NCBI RefSeq assembly: GCF_004011505.1
Contig: NZ_SAUN01000001.1
Span: forward strand, 4,712,001 to 4,776,000
Source: Nonomuraea polychroma
Lineage (GTDB): Bacteria; Actinomycetota; Actinomycetes; Streptosporangiales; Streptosporangiaceae
Length of the DNA: 64,000 nt
Reading direction: 5' to 3'
A model generated the notes under the pieces. The model had not been told where the DNA came from, searched no databases, and was given only the letters and a program-made list of their open reading frames with translations. The position numbers were made by a program, and so were the translations under genes. Below are positions 1 to 8,615 of this stretch, in pieces; the stretch's first letter is position 1, and every line of letters starts with the position of its first letter.

Positions 1-62
1 GGCGGAAAGCTGCGGCATGGGGGACACCTCCGCACCGAACCAATCAGACTGCGCCCATCTCT

Positions 63-995
63 TCAAGGGTCCGCCACTTCAAGGGACAGCGCGCTCGCGT
101 CGGGCTCGGCGAACGCCAGCAGCCGCAGCCCCTCCTCCTCCAGCGGCTCCAGCGGCGCCGAGGTGAACGGGCTGACGAGCAGCCTGGCCTTCTTGCCCGA
201 GCGTTTGATCTGCCAGGTGCCCGCCGCGAACCCGTCGACGAGGTAGACGGCCCTGACCCGCAGGTTCTTGGTGGTGACCTGCCCTCCGTACGCGTCGGCG
301 ACCACCCGGGTGCGGTCGGCGTGGCCGAGGACGAGCGTGTCGAAGTCGGGCAGGAACCGCACGGGCGCGGGCACGTCGCCGCCCGGCCGCGGCGCGCCGG
401 GCAGGTCGAACAGCTCCTTGCCGTCCGGGCCGGCGAGCCGCTCCAGGTCCATCCCGGACATGACCCGCTTGAGGCCGCCCAGCCCCGACCAGGTCTGCAC
501 GTCGGCGGGGGCGGCGGGGCCGAAGGCCGCCAGGTACCGCTCGATCAGGGTCTCCAGGGCCGCCGGGTACGGGCCGGAGCTCGTTGAACGTCATGAGCCC
601 CGCGGCCGGCAGCCGGTCGGCGGCGGCCACGACGGCGTCGAAGTCCACCTCGTCGAAGCGGCGCGCGGCGGCGGCCGGCATGGGCGCGAGCAGCGGCCGG
701 AACGCGGCGAAGTCCTTGGCCGTCACCATGTGCAGCGTGGCCCGCCACATGGTCGCACGGACCACCGTGCGGGTGTGCAGAGCCGTGTGCAGGTGATCGC
801 GCTCGAACCCCTCCCCTTCGCACCTGGAGCAACCACCTCGACGAAGTCCCCGCGAAACGCGACCAGCGGCGGACGCGGCTCCTGCGCCTGCAGCCCGGCC
901 AGCCCGTGCACGACGTCGGTAACATCCCCTTTGTGGCGTTTGAGGAGATACTGACGGGCCAAGGTGGCACGGTTGAGGTCCCGAAGGGTGAGCAT
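63..995 (-). pseudogene. Winged-helix DNA-binding domain protein (AlkZ/YcaQ-like), frameshifted
   Basis: Three consecutive minus-strand reading frames together spell one protein of the winged-helix DNA-binding family common in actinobacteria (HTH_42, related to the AlkZ/YcaQ glycosylases). The N-terminus starts at the ATG at 993-995 and carries the family-typical L-A-G-L-Q-A-Q-E-P-R-P-P stretch. The middle reads in a second frame from about 830 to 585. The C-terminal half returns to the first frame from about 580 and ends at the TGA at 63-65. The coding sense is therefore broken at about 830 and again at about 580. No single start-to-stop frame covers the family's usual length of roughly 350 residues. 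Either the gene is a pseudogene or the assembly has two single-base errors; the otherwise well-preserved residues on both sides of each break keep the error explanation open. It is divergent from the aminotransferase-V gene, whose start is 10 bp away. Confidence 0.7.
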
Positions 996-1004
996 CTACA
1001 TATC

Positions 1005-2183
1005 ATGCCTTTCCCCATTAATGCGGTACGCGCTTGTTACCCCGCCCTGACCGACGGCTACGCCTACCTCGACGGAGCGGCCGGCACCCAAACCCCCCGA
1101 TCGGTGATCGACGCGATTGCCGACGCCTACCGCAGCGGGATCGGCAACGTGGGCGGCGCCTTCCCGGCCAGTCACCGCTCCGACGCCATCGTGGCGGCCT
1201 GCCGCGCGGCCGTGGCCGACCTGGTCGGCGGCGACCCCGGCGGGGTGATCCTCGGCCCGAACATGACCACCCTGACCTACCGCCTGGCCAGGGCGATCGC
1301 CGGCCCCGGCGACGAGGTGGTGGTCTCCAGGCTGGACCACGACGCCAACGTCCGCCCGTGGACCCAGACCGGCGCGACCGTCCGCTGGGCCGAGGTGGAC
1401 CCGGTGACCGGGGAACTGCCGGTGGAGCAGTACGCGGACCTGATCGGCGAACGTACACGGGTGGTGGCGGTGACGGCAGCGAGCAACATCCTCGGCACCC
1501 GGCCGGACGTGCCCGCGATCGCCGAGCTGGCGCACCGGGCGGGCGCGCTGATGTACGTGGACGGCGTGCACGCCACCGCGCACGGCCCCGTGGACATGCG
1601 CGCGCTCTGCGCCGACTTCTACGCCACCAGCGCCTACAAGTGGTCGGGCCCGCACATCGGCGCGGTGGTGGCCGACCCGGCGCTGTTGGAGACGCTCCGG
1701 CCGGACAAGCTGGCCTCCTCGCCGGACACGGTGCCAGAGCGGTTCGAGACGGGCACGGCGGCCTTCGCCGACCTGGAGGGCGTGACGGCGGCGGTGGATC
1801 ACCTGGCGTCCATGGTCCCCGGCTCCGGCAGCCGCCGCGAAAGGCTGCTCGCCTCGATGACGGCGGCGGAGGAGCACGAGCTGGAGCTGTTCGCGGAGCT
1901 GCTGGCGGGGCTGGAGACGATGCCGCACGTCACCGTGTACGGCAAACCGGCCAGGCGCACCGCCACCGCGTACTTCACCGTGGCCGGGCACACCCCGCGC
2001 CAGGTGGCCGAGCACCTGGCCGGGCTGCGGGTCAACGTCTGGAACGGCCACAACTACGCCTGGGAGCTGACCGCCGCGCTCGGCATCCGCGACTCGGGCG
2101 GCGCGGTGCGCGCGGGGCTGGTCCCCTACAACGACCGCTCGGACGTGAACCGGCTCCTGGAAGGCGTGGCCCTTCTGGGATGA
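1005..2183 (+). CDS. Cysteine desulfurase-like protein (class V aminotransferase fold)
   Basis: This 392-residue PLP-dependent enzyme belongs to the cysteine desulfurase-like subgroup of class V aminotransferases (the family typified by V. cholerae VC1184). The N-terminal motif A-Y-L-D-G-A-A-G-T-Q and the histidine-rich S-H-R region near residue 58 are characteristic. The likely PLP-binding lysine is K212 in S-A-Y-K-W-S-G-P-H. An aspartate-glycine-valine-histidine stretch upstream supplies the usual cofactor contacts. I chose the ATG at 1005 because the family begins a few residues before the A-x-x-P-A-L motif. An in-frame upstream start at 906 would run through the divergent neighbouring gene. 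The reaction is inferred as a desulfurase or lyase acting on a cysteine-like substrate; the true substrate of this subgroup is not established. No Fe-S assembly genes are adjacent. Confidence 0.85.
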   Translation: MPFPINAVRACYPALTDGYAYLDGAAGTQTPRSVIDAIADAYRSGIGNVGGAFPASHRSDAIVAACRAAVADLVGGDPGGVILGPNMTTLTYRLARAIAGPGDEVVVSRLDHDANVRPWTQTGATVRWAEVDPVTGELPVEQYADLIGERTRVVAVTAASNILGTRPDVPAIAELAHRAGALMYVDGVHATAHGPVDMRALCADFYATSAYKWSGPHIGAVVADPALLETLRPDKLASSPDTVPERFETGTAAFADLEGVTAAVDHLASMVPGSGSRRERLLASMTAAEEHELELFAELLAGLETMPHVTVYGKPARRTATAYFTVAGHTPRQVAEHLAGLRVNVWNGHNYAWELTAALGIRDSGGAVRAGLVPYNDRSDVNRLLEGVALLG

Positions 2184-2204
2184 GCGCGTTCTAAGATCGT
2201 CCAG

Positions 2205-3185
2205 GTGAGCCTGCCTGCCGTACCCGCCGTGCCGGATGTGGCCGCGCCGCCGGTCGAGCCGGCGCGCGACCCGTACCACGTCTACCTCGACTCGCTCACC
2301 AGCCCGGAGTCGCGCCGCACCATGCGCGGCTGCCTCGACCGGCTCGCCCGCCTCCTCACCGGCGACGAGACGGCCACGGGCGCGGGGCAGCCGTGGCATT
2401 TGCTGCGGTACGAGCACACGGTGCGCATCCGTACGATGCTCACCGATCAGGGGTGGTCGGCGGCGTACGTCAACAAGCACCTGGTGGCGCTGCGGCGGGT
2501 GCTGAAGGAGGCGTGGCGGCTCGGGCAGACCAGCGCGGAGGACTTCGCCCGCGCCTCCGATCTGGCTCCGGTACGGCAGAGCCGGCTGCCGACCGGGCAC
2601 CACGTGCCGCCGGAGGTGGTCGGCGCGGCCCTGTCCGTGTGCGACGACTCGCCTGCCGGGGTGCGCGACGCGGCGTTGATCGCCGTGTTGTACTCCACGG
2701 GGTGCCGGCGGGCCGAGCTGGGCGGGCTGGCGCTGGCCGACTACGATCCGGGCGCGCGGTCGCTGCGGGTGCGCGGCAAGCGCGACAAGGAACGCCTGGT
2801 GTATCTGACGACGGACGCGATCGGTCTGGTCGAGCGGTGGCTGGCGGTCCGCGGGGCGGCGCCGGGCGCGCTGTTCAGCCCGATCAGCAAGGCGGGGCGG
2901 GTGCGGACGCGCGACGGCCGCCCGGTGGGGCTCACCGGGCAGGGCATCGCCGACATCCTGGCGCGGCGGCTCGGGGCGGCCGGGGCGGCGCGGCGTACGG
3001 CGCACGACTTCCGGCGCACGTTCATCGGCGAGCTGCTGGACGCGGGGGTGGACCTGGCGACGGCGCAGGCCCTGGTCGGCCACTCGTCCCCGGCCACCAC
3101 GGCCCGCTACGACCGCCGCCCCGAACGCACCCGCCGCGACGCCGTCGACCGCCTCCGCCTCCCCACCCCCCGCCCTCTGGCCTGA
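2205..3185 (+). CDS. Tyrosine recombinase / phage-type integrase
   Basis: This 326-residue protein has an N-terminal SAM-like core-binding region (about residues 20-125) and a C-terminal catalytic domain. All six catalytic positions are visible: R168 in T-G-C-R-R-A-E-L, K192, H267 and R270 in H-D-F-R, H293 in V-G-H-S-S, and the nucleophile Y302. The enzyme should be an active site-specific recombinase. It starts with GTG at 2205, only 21 bp after the preceding gene's stop, so it is probably co-transcribed with it. No tRNA gene, phage genes or obvious attachment repeats lie next to it. It may therefore be a resident XerC/D-like or domesticated recombinase and not the integrase of a recognisable island. 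Confidence 0.88.
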   Translation: MSLPAVPAVPDVAAPPVEPARDPYHVYLDSLTSPESRRTMRGCLDRLARLLTGDETATGAGQPWHLLRYEHTVRIRTMLTDQGWSAAYVNKHLVALRRVLKEAWRLGQTSAEDFARASDLAPVRQSRLPTGHHVPPEVVGAALSVCDDSPAGVRDAALIAVLYSTGCRRAELGGLALADYDPGARSLRVRGKRDKERLVYLTTDAIGLVERWLAVRGAAPGALFSPISKAGRVRTRDGRPVGLTGQGIADILARRLGAAGAARRTAHDFRRTFIGELLDAGVDLATAQALVGHSSPATTARYDRRPERTRRDAVDRLRLPTPRPLA

Positions 3186-3195
3186 ACCCGCCCCG

Positions 3196-3804
3196 TCAGC
3201 GCCTACCGGCTGACAGCAGCGCGAACGCCCGCTCCGCGGCGCGGACCGCCTCCGGCTCCACCTCCCGCAGCGGCCGCCCCTCGGCCAGGAGCTGCCAGTT
3301 GCGCCGGGCCAGCACCCGCTGTGCGGCCAGCACCTGCGCGGCGAGCAGGGAGGCGGTCAGGTCGTCCATGCTCTCCCCCAGCGCCTCGGCCAGGGCCCGC
3401 TCGTCCCGCGACATGTGCTGGAACAGGCGGGCCACCAGGCTGGGCGTCGAGAACACCATCCGGTGGAAGGCCATCACCTCGGGATGGTCGTTGAGCCCGG
3501 TGACGGGGTCGCGTCCGGCCAGCCCGTCGAGGAAGTGGCGGCGCAGCGCCTCCAGCGGCACCTCCCCCGAGGCCCGCCCCCTGACCACGCGGGCCGCCTC
3601 GCCCTCGTGGTCGGCGATCCGGTGCAGGACCAGGTCCTCTTTGGCCGGGAAGTACTTGAACAGCGTCGGCTTCGACACTCCTGCCGCCGCCGCGATCTCC
3701 GTCACGGGCACCTCGTCGAAGCCGCGCTCCAGGAAGAGGGCGACCGCCGCCGCGGAGATGGCTTCATGGACGCGCCGGCGCTGGAGCTCGCGTAGTCCCG
3801 TCAT
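3196..3804 (-). CDS. TetR/AcrR family transcriptional regulator
   Basis: A 202-residue TetR-type repressor. The N-terminal helix-turn-helix spans about residues 8-55 and includes the family hallmark T-L-F-K-Y-F-P-x-K-E. The remaining all-helical domain is the presumed ligand-binding and dimerisation part. I use the ATG at 3802-3804; a GTG two codons upstream (3808-3810) is also possible. It is divergent from the HelD-like helicase, and the 67-bp space between them carries a strong palindrome. That context suggests it represses both itself and the helicase. The inducer cannot be told from sequence. It is convergent with the recombinase gene, 10 bp away. Confidence 0.9.
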   Translation of the reverse strand: MTGLRELQRRRVHEAISAAAVALFLERGFDEVPVTEIAAAAGVSKPTLFKYFPAKEDLVLHRIADHEGEAARVVRGRASGEVPLEALRRHFLDGLAGRDPVTGLNDHPEVMAFHRMVFSTPSLVARLFQHMSRDERALAEALGESMDDLTASLLAAQVLAAQRVLARRNWQLLAEGRPLREVEPEAVRAAERAFALLSAGRR

Positions 3805-3823
3805 GAGCACACTCTACCAAAGT

Positions 3824-3855
3824 GTTAACCTGGTTAATCTCTTAACCGAGTTAAC
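3824..3855. promoter_or_regulatory. TetR-type operator palindrome between tetR and helD
   Basis: A 32-bp interrupted palindrome with the layout GTTAAC-2-GGTTAA-4-TTAACC-2-GTTAAC. Twelve base pairs per half are symmetric, and the site is strikingly AT-rich for this genome. It is 20 bp from the TetR start and 17 bp from the helicase start, so a bound repressor would occlude both promoters. It could hold two repressor dimers, one per nested half, as in QacR-type sites. Confidence 0.75.
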
Positions 3856-3871
3856 AGTTTCCGGAGGTGTG

Positions 3872-5896
3872 ATGGGAACGCTCGACGACGAGCGGGAGCA
3901 CGTCGAACGGTGCCGGGCGGGGCTGCGGAGAATGCTGGAGGGCGCGCGGAACAACGTGATCCTCGGTGAGACCGTGGCCGGCGACCGCTACTCCGCCGAG
4001 CGGCTGGGACGGCAACTCAAGAGCCTCGCGAAGGAACTGAAGGAGTTGACCGAGGAGCCGGAGGGGCCGCCGTTCTTCGGGCGGCTGGACTTCGGCCAGG
4101 GCTCGGCCGAGCATCGGGGGCGGTCGTACCACATCGGCCGGCGGCACATCTCCGGCGAGCACGGCGGCCCTCCCGTGGTGATCGACTGGCGGGCGCCGGT
4201 CTCGCGGGCGTTCTACCGGGCGGGCCCCCGCGACCCCCAGGGCGTCGCGGTACGCCGCCGTTTCGGCTGGTCCGGCACCCTACTCACCTCGTACGAGGAC
4301 GAGCGGCTCGAACAGGGCGAGCAGGGCGAGAGCCGCATCCTGGCCGCCGAGATCGAACGCCCCCGCGTCGGCCCGATGCGCGACATCGTCGCCACCATCC
4401 AGCCCGAGCAGGACGACCTCGTACGCGCCGACCTGAACGCCTCGATCTGCGTGCAGGGCGCGCCGGGCACCGGCAAGACGGCGGTCGGCCTGCATCGGGC
4501 CGCTTACCTGCTGTACGCGCACCGCCGGCGGCTCGAACGCAGCGGCGTGCTGGTGCTCGGCCCGAACCGGGCCTTCATCGGCTACATCTCCGCGGTGCTG
4601 CCCGCGCTGGGCGAGGTGGACGTGGAGCAGACCACGCTGGAGCGGCTGCTGGCCACCGTCCCCGTCACGGCCGCGGACAGCGAGGCGACGGCGATCGTCA
4701 AGCACGACGCCCGCATGGCCGAGGTGCTGCGCAGGGCCGTGTACGGGCGGATCAGCAAACCGGTCGAGCCGGTCGTGGTGGCCGACGGCTCCTCCCGGTG
4801 GCGCGTCCAGGAGGATGAGCTGCGGCGCATCGTGGACGACACGCGGCGCGAGTCCCTCCCGTACGGGGTGGGGCGGGAACGGGTACGGGCCCGGGTGGTG
4901 GCGTCGATCCGACGCCAGGCCGAGGCTCGTGGCCAGACCGCGAACGCGGCCTGGCTCCGGCGAATCGGCCGCGCCGTCACCCCGGCCCTGGACGCCGTAT
5001 GGCCGCCGGTCAAGCCAGAGGAGCTCCTGTACGACCTCCTCCGCGGCCCCACCCCCGCCACGACCACCTCAGAGGAGCGTGGAGGCCGGGATCCGGCGAA
5101 GGGGGTGCTCACCGATACCGAGCGCGCGGCGATCACCTGGCTCCAGCCGCCCCGCAGCGTCAAAAGCGCCTCCTGGACCCCCGCCGACCTGGTCCTGCTC
5201 GACGAGATCGCCGCCATGATCGAGCGCCCACGCGGCTACGGCCACGTCATCGTCGACGAGGCCCAGGACCTGTCCCCCATGGAGTGCCGCGCCGTGGCCA
5301 GGCGCAGCGAGCATGGCTCCCTCACCGTGCTCGGCGACCTGGCCCAGGGCACCACACCCTGGGCGGCCACGTCGTGGAAGGAGCGCATGGCGCTGCTCGG
5401 CAAGCCCGACGGCGAGGTCATCGCGCTGACGACCGGCTACCGGGTGCCGGCCGCGGTGGTGGAGCTGGCCAACACGCTCCTTGGGGCCCTGCGCGTGGAC
5501 GTGCCCGCCACCCGCTCGTACCGCTCGGACGGCCGGCTGCGGCTGACCCGCGTGACGAACCTGGAGACGGGGGTGGTCGCAGCGGCGCGCGAGGCGCTCG
5601 GATTCGAGGGCTCGATCGGCGTGATCGCGGCCGACGCCGCCGTCGAGGCGCTGACGTCCGCGCTGTGGAACGACGGCCTCGACCTCGCCGGGCGGCTGAG
5701 CGTGCTGCCCGCGTCGCTGGCCAAAGGCCTGGAGTACGACCACGTCATCGTGGCAGAGCCCGCCGCGATCGCCGCGGCCGAACGGCGCGGCCTGAACCGG
5801 CTCTACGTGGCCCTCACCCGAGCGGTCTCCCGCCTGGACGTCGTGCACGCGCGCCCGCTCCCGGCACCGCTGACCCGCCCGGAACACACCGCCTGA
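3872..5896 (+). CDS. HelD-type RNA polymerase-associated helicase (UvrD/Rep superfamily 1)
   Basis: A 674-residue superfamily 1 ATPase resembling HelD. The start is the ATG at 3872, preceded by GGAGG at 3863-3867. Features in order: an N-terminal coiled-coil-like arm (about residues 1-70); the I-D-W-R-A-P-V motif with F-Y-R-A that marks HelD proteins (about residues 107-122); Walker A G-A-P-G-T-G-K-T at residues 196-203; the D-E-A-Q-D box near residue 460; and a C-terminal motif region ending in L-Y-V-A-L-T-R-A. HelD proteins bind RNA polymerase and recycle stalled complexes. Some actinobacterial members (HelR) protect polymerase from rifamycins. Here the gene is divergent from a TetR regulator, which suggests inducible expression. 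Whether it confers drug tolerance is inference only. Confidence 0.88.
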   Translation: MGTLDDEREHVERCRAGLRRMLEGARNNVILGETVAGDRYSAERLGRQLKSLAKELKELTEEPEGPPFFGRLDFGQGSAEHRGRSYHIGRRHISGEHGGPPVVIDWRAPVSRAFYRAGPRDPQGVAVRRRFGWSGTLLTSYEDERLEQGEQGESRILAAEIERPRVGPMRDIVATIQPEQDDLVRADLNASICVQGAPGTGKTAVGLHRAAYLLYAHRRRLERSGVLVLGPNRAFIGYISAVLPALGEVDVEQTTLERLLATVPVTAADSEATAIVKHDARMAEVLRRAVYGRISKPVEPVVVADGSSRWRVQEDELRRIVDDTRRESLPYGVGRERVRARVVASIRRQAEARGQTANAAWLRRIGRAVTPALDAVWPPVKPEELLYDLLRGPTPATTTSEERGGRDPAKGVLTDTERAAITWLQPPRSVKSASWTPADLVLLDEIAAMIERPRGYGHVIVDEAQDLSPMECRAVARRSEHGSLTVLGDLAQGTTPWAATSWKERMALLGKPDGEVIALTTGYRVPAAVVELANTLLGALRVDVPATRSYRSDGRLRLTRVTNLETGVVAAAREALGFEGSIGVIAADAAVEALTSALWNDGLDLAGRLSVLPASLAKGLEYDHVIVAEPAAIAAAERRGLNRLYVALTRAVSRLDVVHARPLPAPLTRPEHTA

Positions 5897-5971
5897 GATG
5901 GGCGGATGCGGCTCGACACGGCACCCGCTCCGGTGTGTGATGTGGTTCCCGCCTCCGGAGAGGAGCCGTCC

Positions 5972-6268
5972 GTGACCTCGCCCCAGGACTCGCCCCCGGG
6001 CGACGACCGGCGCACCGGCGCGCAGCCACCGCGGCGTCCTCCCCCCGGCCGGCGGGCGATCGATCAGGTGCTGTCGATCGTCGGGTTCGTCTGCGCGGCG
6101 GTGTCCGTGCTGTTCAGCCCGATCCTGTTCGGCCTGGCCGGCATCGCGCTGGGCATCGCCGGCCATGCGAAGGGCGAACCGCTGGGCAAGTGGGCCGCCG
6201 CGGCCGCCGGCGCCGGGATGGTCGTCGGCACCGTCCTCAGCTTCGCCCTCGAGAGCATCGTGTCCTGA
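5972..6268 (+). CDS. Small membrane protein, DUF4190-like
   Basis: A 98-residue protein with a proline- and arginine-rich cytoplasmic N-terminus (about 35 residues) followed by two hydrophobic helices separated by a short G-H-A-K-G-E loop. This is the typical layout of small actinobacterial DUF4190-type membrane proteins. The GTG start at 5972 is preceded by a clear GGAGAGGAG at 5957-5965, which favours it over an in-frame ATG at 5906. The function is unknown. It sits 75 bp downstream of the helicase on the same strand and may share its transcript. Confidence 0.7.
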   Translation: MTSPQDSPPGDDRRTGAQPPRRPPPGRRAIDQVLSIVGFVCAAVSVLFSPILFGLAGIALGIAGHAKGEPLGKWAAAAAGAGMVVGTVLSFALESIVS

Positions 6269-6348
6269 CTTCTCGGAAAGACTTTCCCTGGCGGTGTCGA
6301 TTCCGGCCTCGGTCGTGCGTCATGGTTGCGACCCAAGAGGAGGAAACC

Positions 6349-6678
6349 ATGAAGTCCGTGTTCTTCGTCGTGGGAGACGAACGCCCCTGGGCTGAGGCCG
6401 GCGCGGAAGAGCGCAAGCGCGTCTACGAGAAGTGGGGCGAATACGACCGGTTCCTGAGGGAGCGAGGCGCCGCGCTGGCCGGCAACGCGCCGCCCGATCC
6501 GGCCACCCGGCGGCCCGCTCCCCCAGACGACGGCTCCCGCCCGGCGGCTCGCTCCCGCAGACGGCAGCCCCGGCGATCCACCTGGTCGGTCCCTCACGTC
6601 AGCGGCGGCCGGGTGGTGGCCATGCCGACCGGGCGCCGGCCGTGGCCGTCAGGTGGTGGAGAGGGCGACGGTGGGTGA
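6349..6678 (+). CDS. YCII-related domain protein, C-terminus degenerate
   Basis: The ATG at 6349 is preceded by a good AGAGGAGG ribosome site at 6336-6343. The first 45 or so residues match the start of small YCII-related (DGPF) proteins: F-F-V-V-G-D-E, then W-A-E-A, then Y-E-K-W-G-E-Y-D-R-F-L-R-E-R-G-A-A-L-A-G. After residue 45 the sequence becomes proline/arginine-rich and the family's T-D-G-P-F signature is absent in this frame and in the other two forward frames I read. The 3' end also overlaps the convergent permease gene by 30 bp. This is probably a truncated gene whose 3' half was replaced; expression of a short protein is possible. Confidence 0.5.
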   Translation: MKSVFFVVGDERPWAEAGAEERKRVYEKWGEYDRFLRERGAALAGNAPPDPATRRPAPPDDGSRPAARSRRRQPRRSTWSVPHVSGGRVVAMPTGRRPWPSGGGEGDGG

Positions 6679-7902
6679 CAGGCGGGCCGCTCGCATGGCC
6701 GGGTAGATGCCCGCGGCCGTCCCGATGAGCAGGGTCGCCGCGATCGCGCCGCCGATCGCCCACGGCGGCACCACCGGCGGCCAGTCCCGAGACACCGCGT
6801 ACCCTGCGGTGGCCAGCGCCCCGAGCACCGCGCCCACCACCCCGCCAAGCGCCGACAGCAGCAGCGACTCCGACAGGAACTGCAGCCGCACCTGCCCCCG
6901 GGTGGCGCCGAGAGAGCGGCGCAGGCCGATCTCCTTGCGGCGTTCCAGCACGGAGATGACCATGGTGTTGGCCACGCCCACCCCGCCCACGAGCAGCGCG
7001 ACCGCGCCCAGACCCAGCAGCAGGTTCGTGAACGCGCCCGCGGCGGCGGCCTTGGCCTCCAGCGCGTCCGACGGCCTGCTGACCGTGACCTCTTCGGGGT
7101 TCGACGGATTGACGGTACGCGGCAGCACCGCCCGCACCGACTCCACGGACTCGTCGGACGAACGTTCGTAGACGGTCGTCGGGTAGCCGTCGAACCCGAG
7201 CAGCTCCTCAGCGGCCGGGAACCCCACGAGGGCCGAGCGTTCGATCTCCGGCGCGAGCGGCATCGGCCCGAGTATCCCGATCACGGTGAACCAGCGCCCG
7301 CCCATCCACACCTGCACGCCGGTCCTGGCCAGCCCGAGCCGCTCGGCCGCCGCGGCGCCGAGCACGACGGCCGGCTGCCTGGCGGTCGCGTCGTTCAGCC
7401 AGGCGCCCTTGACCACGGCGCCCTCCAGCGTGGTCAGCAGGCCGGTGCTGGCCGCCTGGACGGAGATGCCGCCGGTGACCGCCTCGGGGATGTGGTTGGT
7501 GCGCCGTACGCTGGCCTCCACGCTGCCGGTGGCGGCCGCCGTGCGGACCGGGCCTATGCGCTGCACCATGGCCAGCGCAGTGGTGGGAAGCTTGGCGTCC
7601 TCGCCGAACATGGTCCGGCCCGGTGTGACGGTCAGCAGGTTGGTGCCGAGCTTGTCGAGCTGGCGCAGGAGCTGCTCGCGGGAGGACGACGAGATCCCGA
7701 TCACGGCGATCATGGTGGCGATGCCGATGGCGATGCCGAGCGCGGAAAGGATCACCCGCGTGGGACGGGCCCGCAGCCCAGCCGCCCCGACCCGCAGCAC
7801 GTCGCCGGCGCTGAGCCGCCCAGGGGCGAGCCGTTCGCCCGTAGCCTGCCGCCCGGCCCCGAGCCGCTCGCCCGTGGCCGGCCGCCCCTCGCCGCGCCTC
7901 AT
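6649..7902 (-). CDS. MacB-like ABC transporter permease (FtsX domain)
   Basis: A 417-residue permease of the MacB/FtsX type. It has one transmembrane helix near residue 50, a large extracytoplasmic domain (about residues 75-285), and three C-terminal helices with the conserved E-R-R-K-E-I-G-L-R-R-S-L-G-A coupling segment near residue 320. It completes an export system with the ATPase and adaptor encoded upstream. I place the start at the ATG at 7900-7902, which overlaps the ATPase stop in an ATGA arrangement; longer in-frame starts lie inside the ATPase gene. It is the last gene of a four-gene minus-strand operon. The substrate is unknown; MacB systems export peptides, lipoproteins or macrolide-type compounds. 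Confidence 0.88.
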   Translation of the reverse strand: MRRGEGRPATGERLGAGRQATGERLAPGRLSAGDVLRVGAAGLRARPTRVILSALGIAIGIATMIAVIGISSSSREQLLRQLDKLGTNLLTVTPGRTMFGEDAKLPTTALAMVQRIGPVRTAAATGSVEASVRRTNHIPEAVTGGISVQAASTGLLTTLEGAVVKGAWLNDATARQPAVVLGAAAAERLGLARTGVQVWMGGRWFTVIGILGPMPLAPEIERSALVGFPAAEELLGFDGYPTTVYERSSDESVESVRAVLPRTVNPSNPEEVTVSRPSDALEAKAAAAGAFTNLLLGLGAVALLVGGVGVANTMVISVLERRKEIGLRRSLGATRGQVRLQFLSESLLLSALGGVVGAVLGALATAGYAVSRDWPPVVPPWAIGGAIAATLLIGTAAGIYPAMRAARLSPTVALSTT

Positions 7903-8615
7903 CGCCCAGCTCCCTTCAGCAGCTCGACCGGTCCCCGGTCGTCGTGGTCGTGGCCGTCGACGATCAGACCGTCGCGCAGGCGTACCTGGCGGTGGCACCA
8001 GCCGGCGATCTCGGAGTCGTGGGTGATGACGGCGATCGTGGTGCCGGACTCGTGCAGGGCGGACAGGACGGACAACACATCGGCGCCGGCCTTCGAGTCC
8101 AGGTTGCCGGTGGGCTCGTCGGCCAGCAGCAGCGGCGGGTCCCCGGCCACCGCGCGGGCGACCGCCACCCGCTGCTGCTCGCCTCCGGACAGCTCCGACG
8201 GCTTGTGCCGCAGCCGGTGGCCGAGCCCGACGCGTTCCAGCGCCGCGGCGGCGCGCTCGCGGCGGACGCGGCGGTTGGTGCCGGTGTAGAGCAGGCCGTC
8301 GGCCACGTTGTCCAGCGCGCTGACACCGGGCGCGAGGTGGAACTGCTGGAAGACGAAGCCCATGTAACGCGAGCGCAGTGCGGACAGCTCGCGGTCGGAC
8401 AGGGCGGCGATGTCGTGCCCGGCGACGCGTACGGTGCCGGTGGTGGGCCGGTCGAGCGTGCCGATCATGTGAAGCATGGTCGATTTGCCGGATCCGGACG
8501 GCCCGACGATGGCCAGCAACTCGCCATAGGCGACGGTCAGGTCCACCCCGCGCAGCGCATGCACGTCGCCGGGATACGTCTTGGTCACGTCGGCCAATTC
8601 CACGATCGCGGTCAT
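7899..8615 (-). CDS. ABC transporter ATP-binding protein (MacB/LolD type)
   Basis: A 238-residue nucleotide-binding subunit with Walker A G-P-S-G-S-G-K-S-T at residues 38-46, the signature L-S-G-G-E-Q-Q at 142-148, Walker B L-L-L-A-D-E-P at 162-168 and an H-loop histidine in V-I-T-H-D. This is the o228/LolD subclass that partners FtsX-like permeases. Its ATG overlaps the adaptor's stop codon and its own stop overlaps the permease start, both as ATGA, so translation is probably coupled along the operon. Confidence 0.93.
   Translation of the reverse strand: MTAIVELADVTKTYPGDVHALRGVDLTVAYGELLAIVGPSGSGKSTMLHMIGTLDRPTTGTVRVAGHDIAALSDRELSALRSRYMGFVFQQFHLAPGVSALDNVADGLLYTGTNRRVRRERAAAALERVGLGHRLRHKPSELSGGEQQRVAVARAVAGDPPLLLADEPTGNLDSKAGADVLSVLSALHESGTTIAVITHDSEIAGWCHRQVRLRDGLIVDGHDHDDRGPVELLKGAGR

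Noticed and set aside
3185..3196. Attachment-site search around the tyrosine recombinase at 2.2-3.2 kb.
   Set aside because: No tRNA gene or flanking direct repeat was seen, so I do not call a genomic island there.
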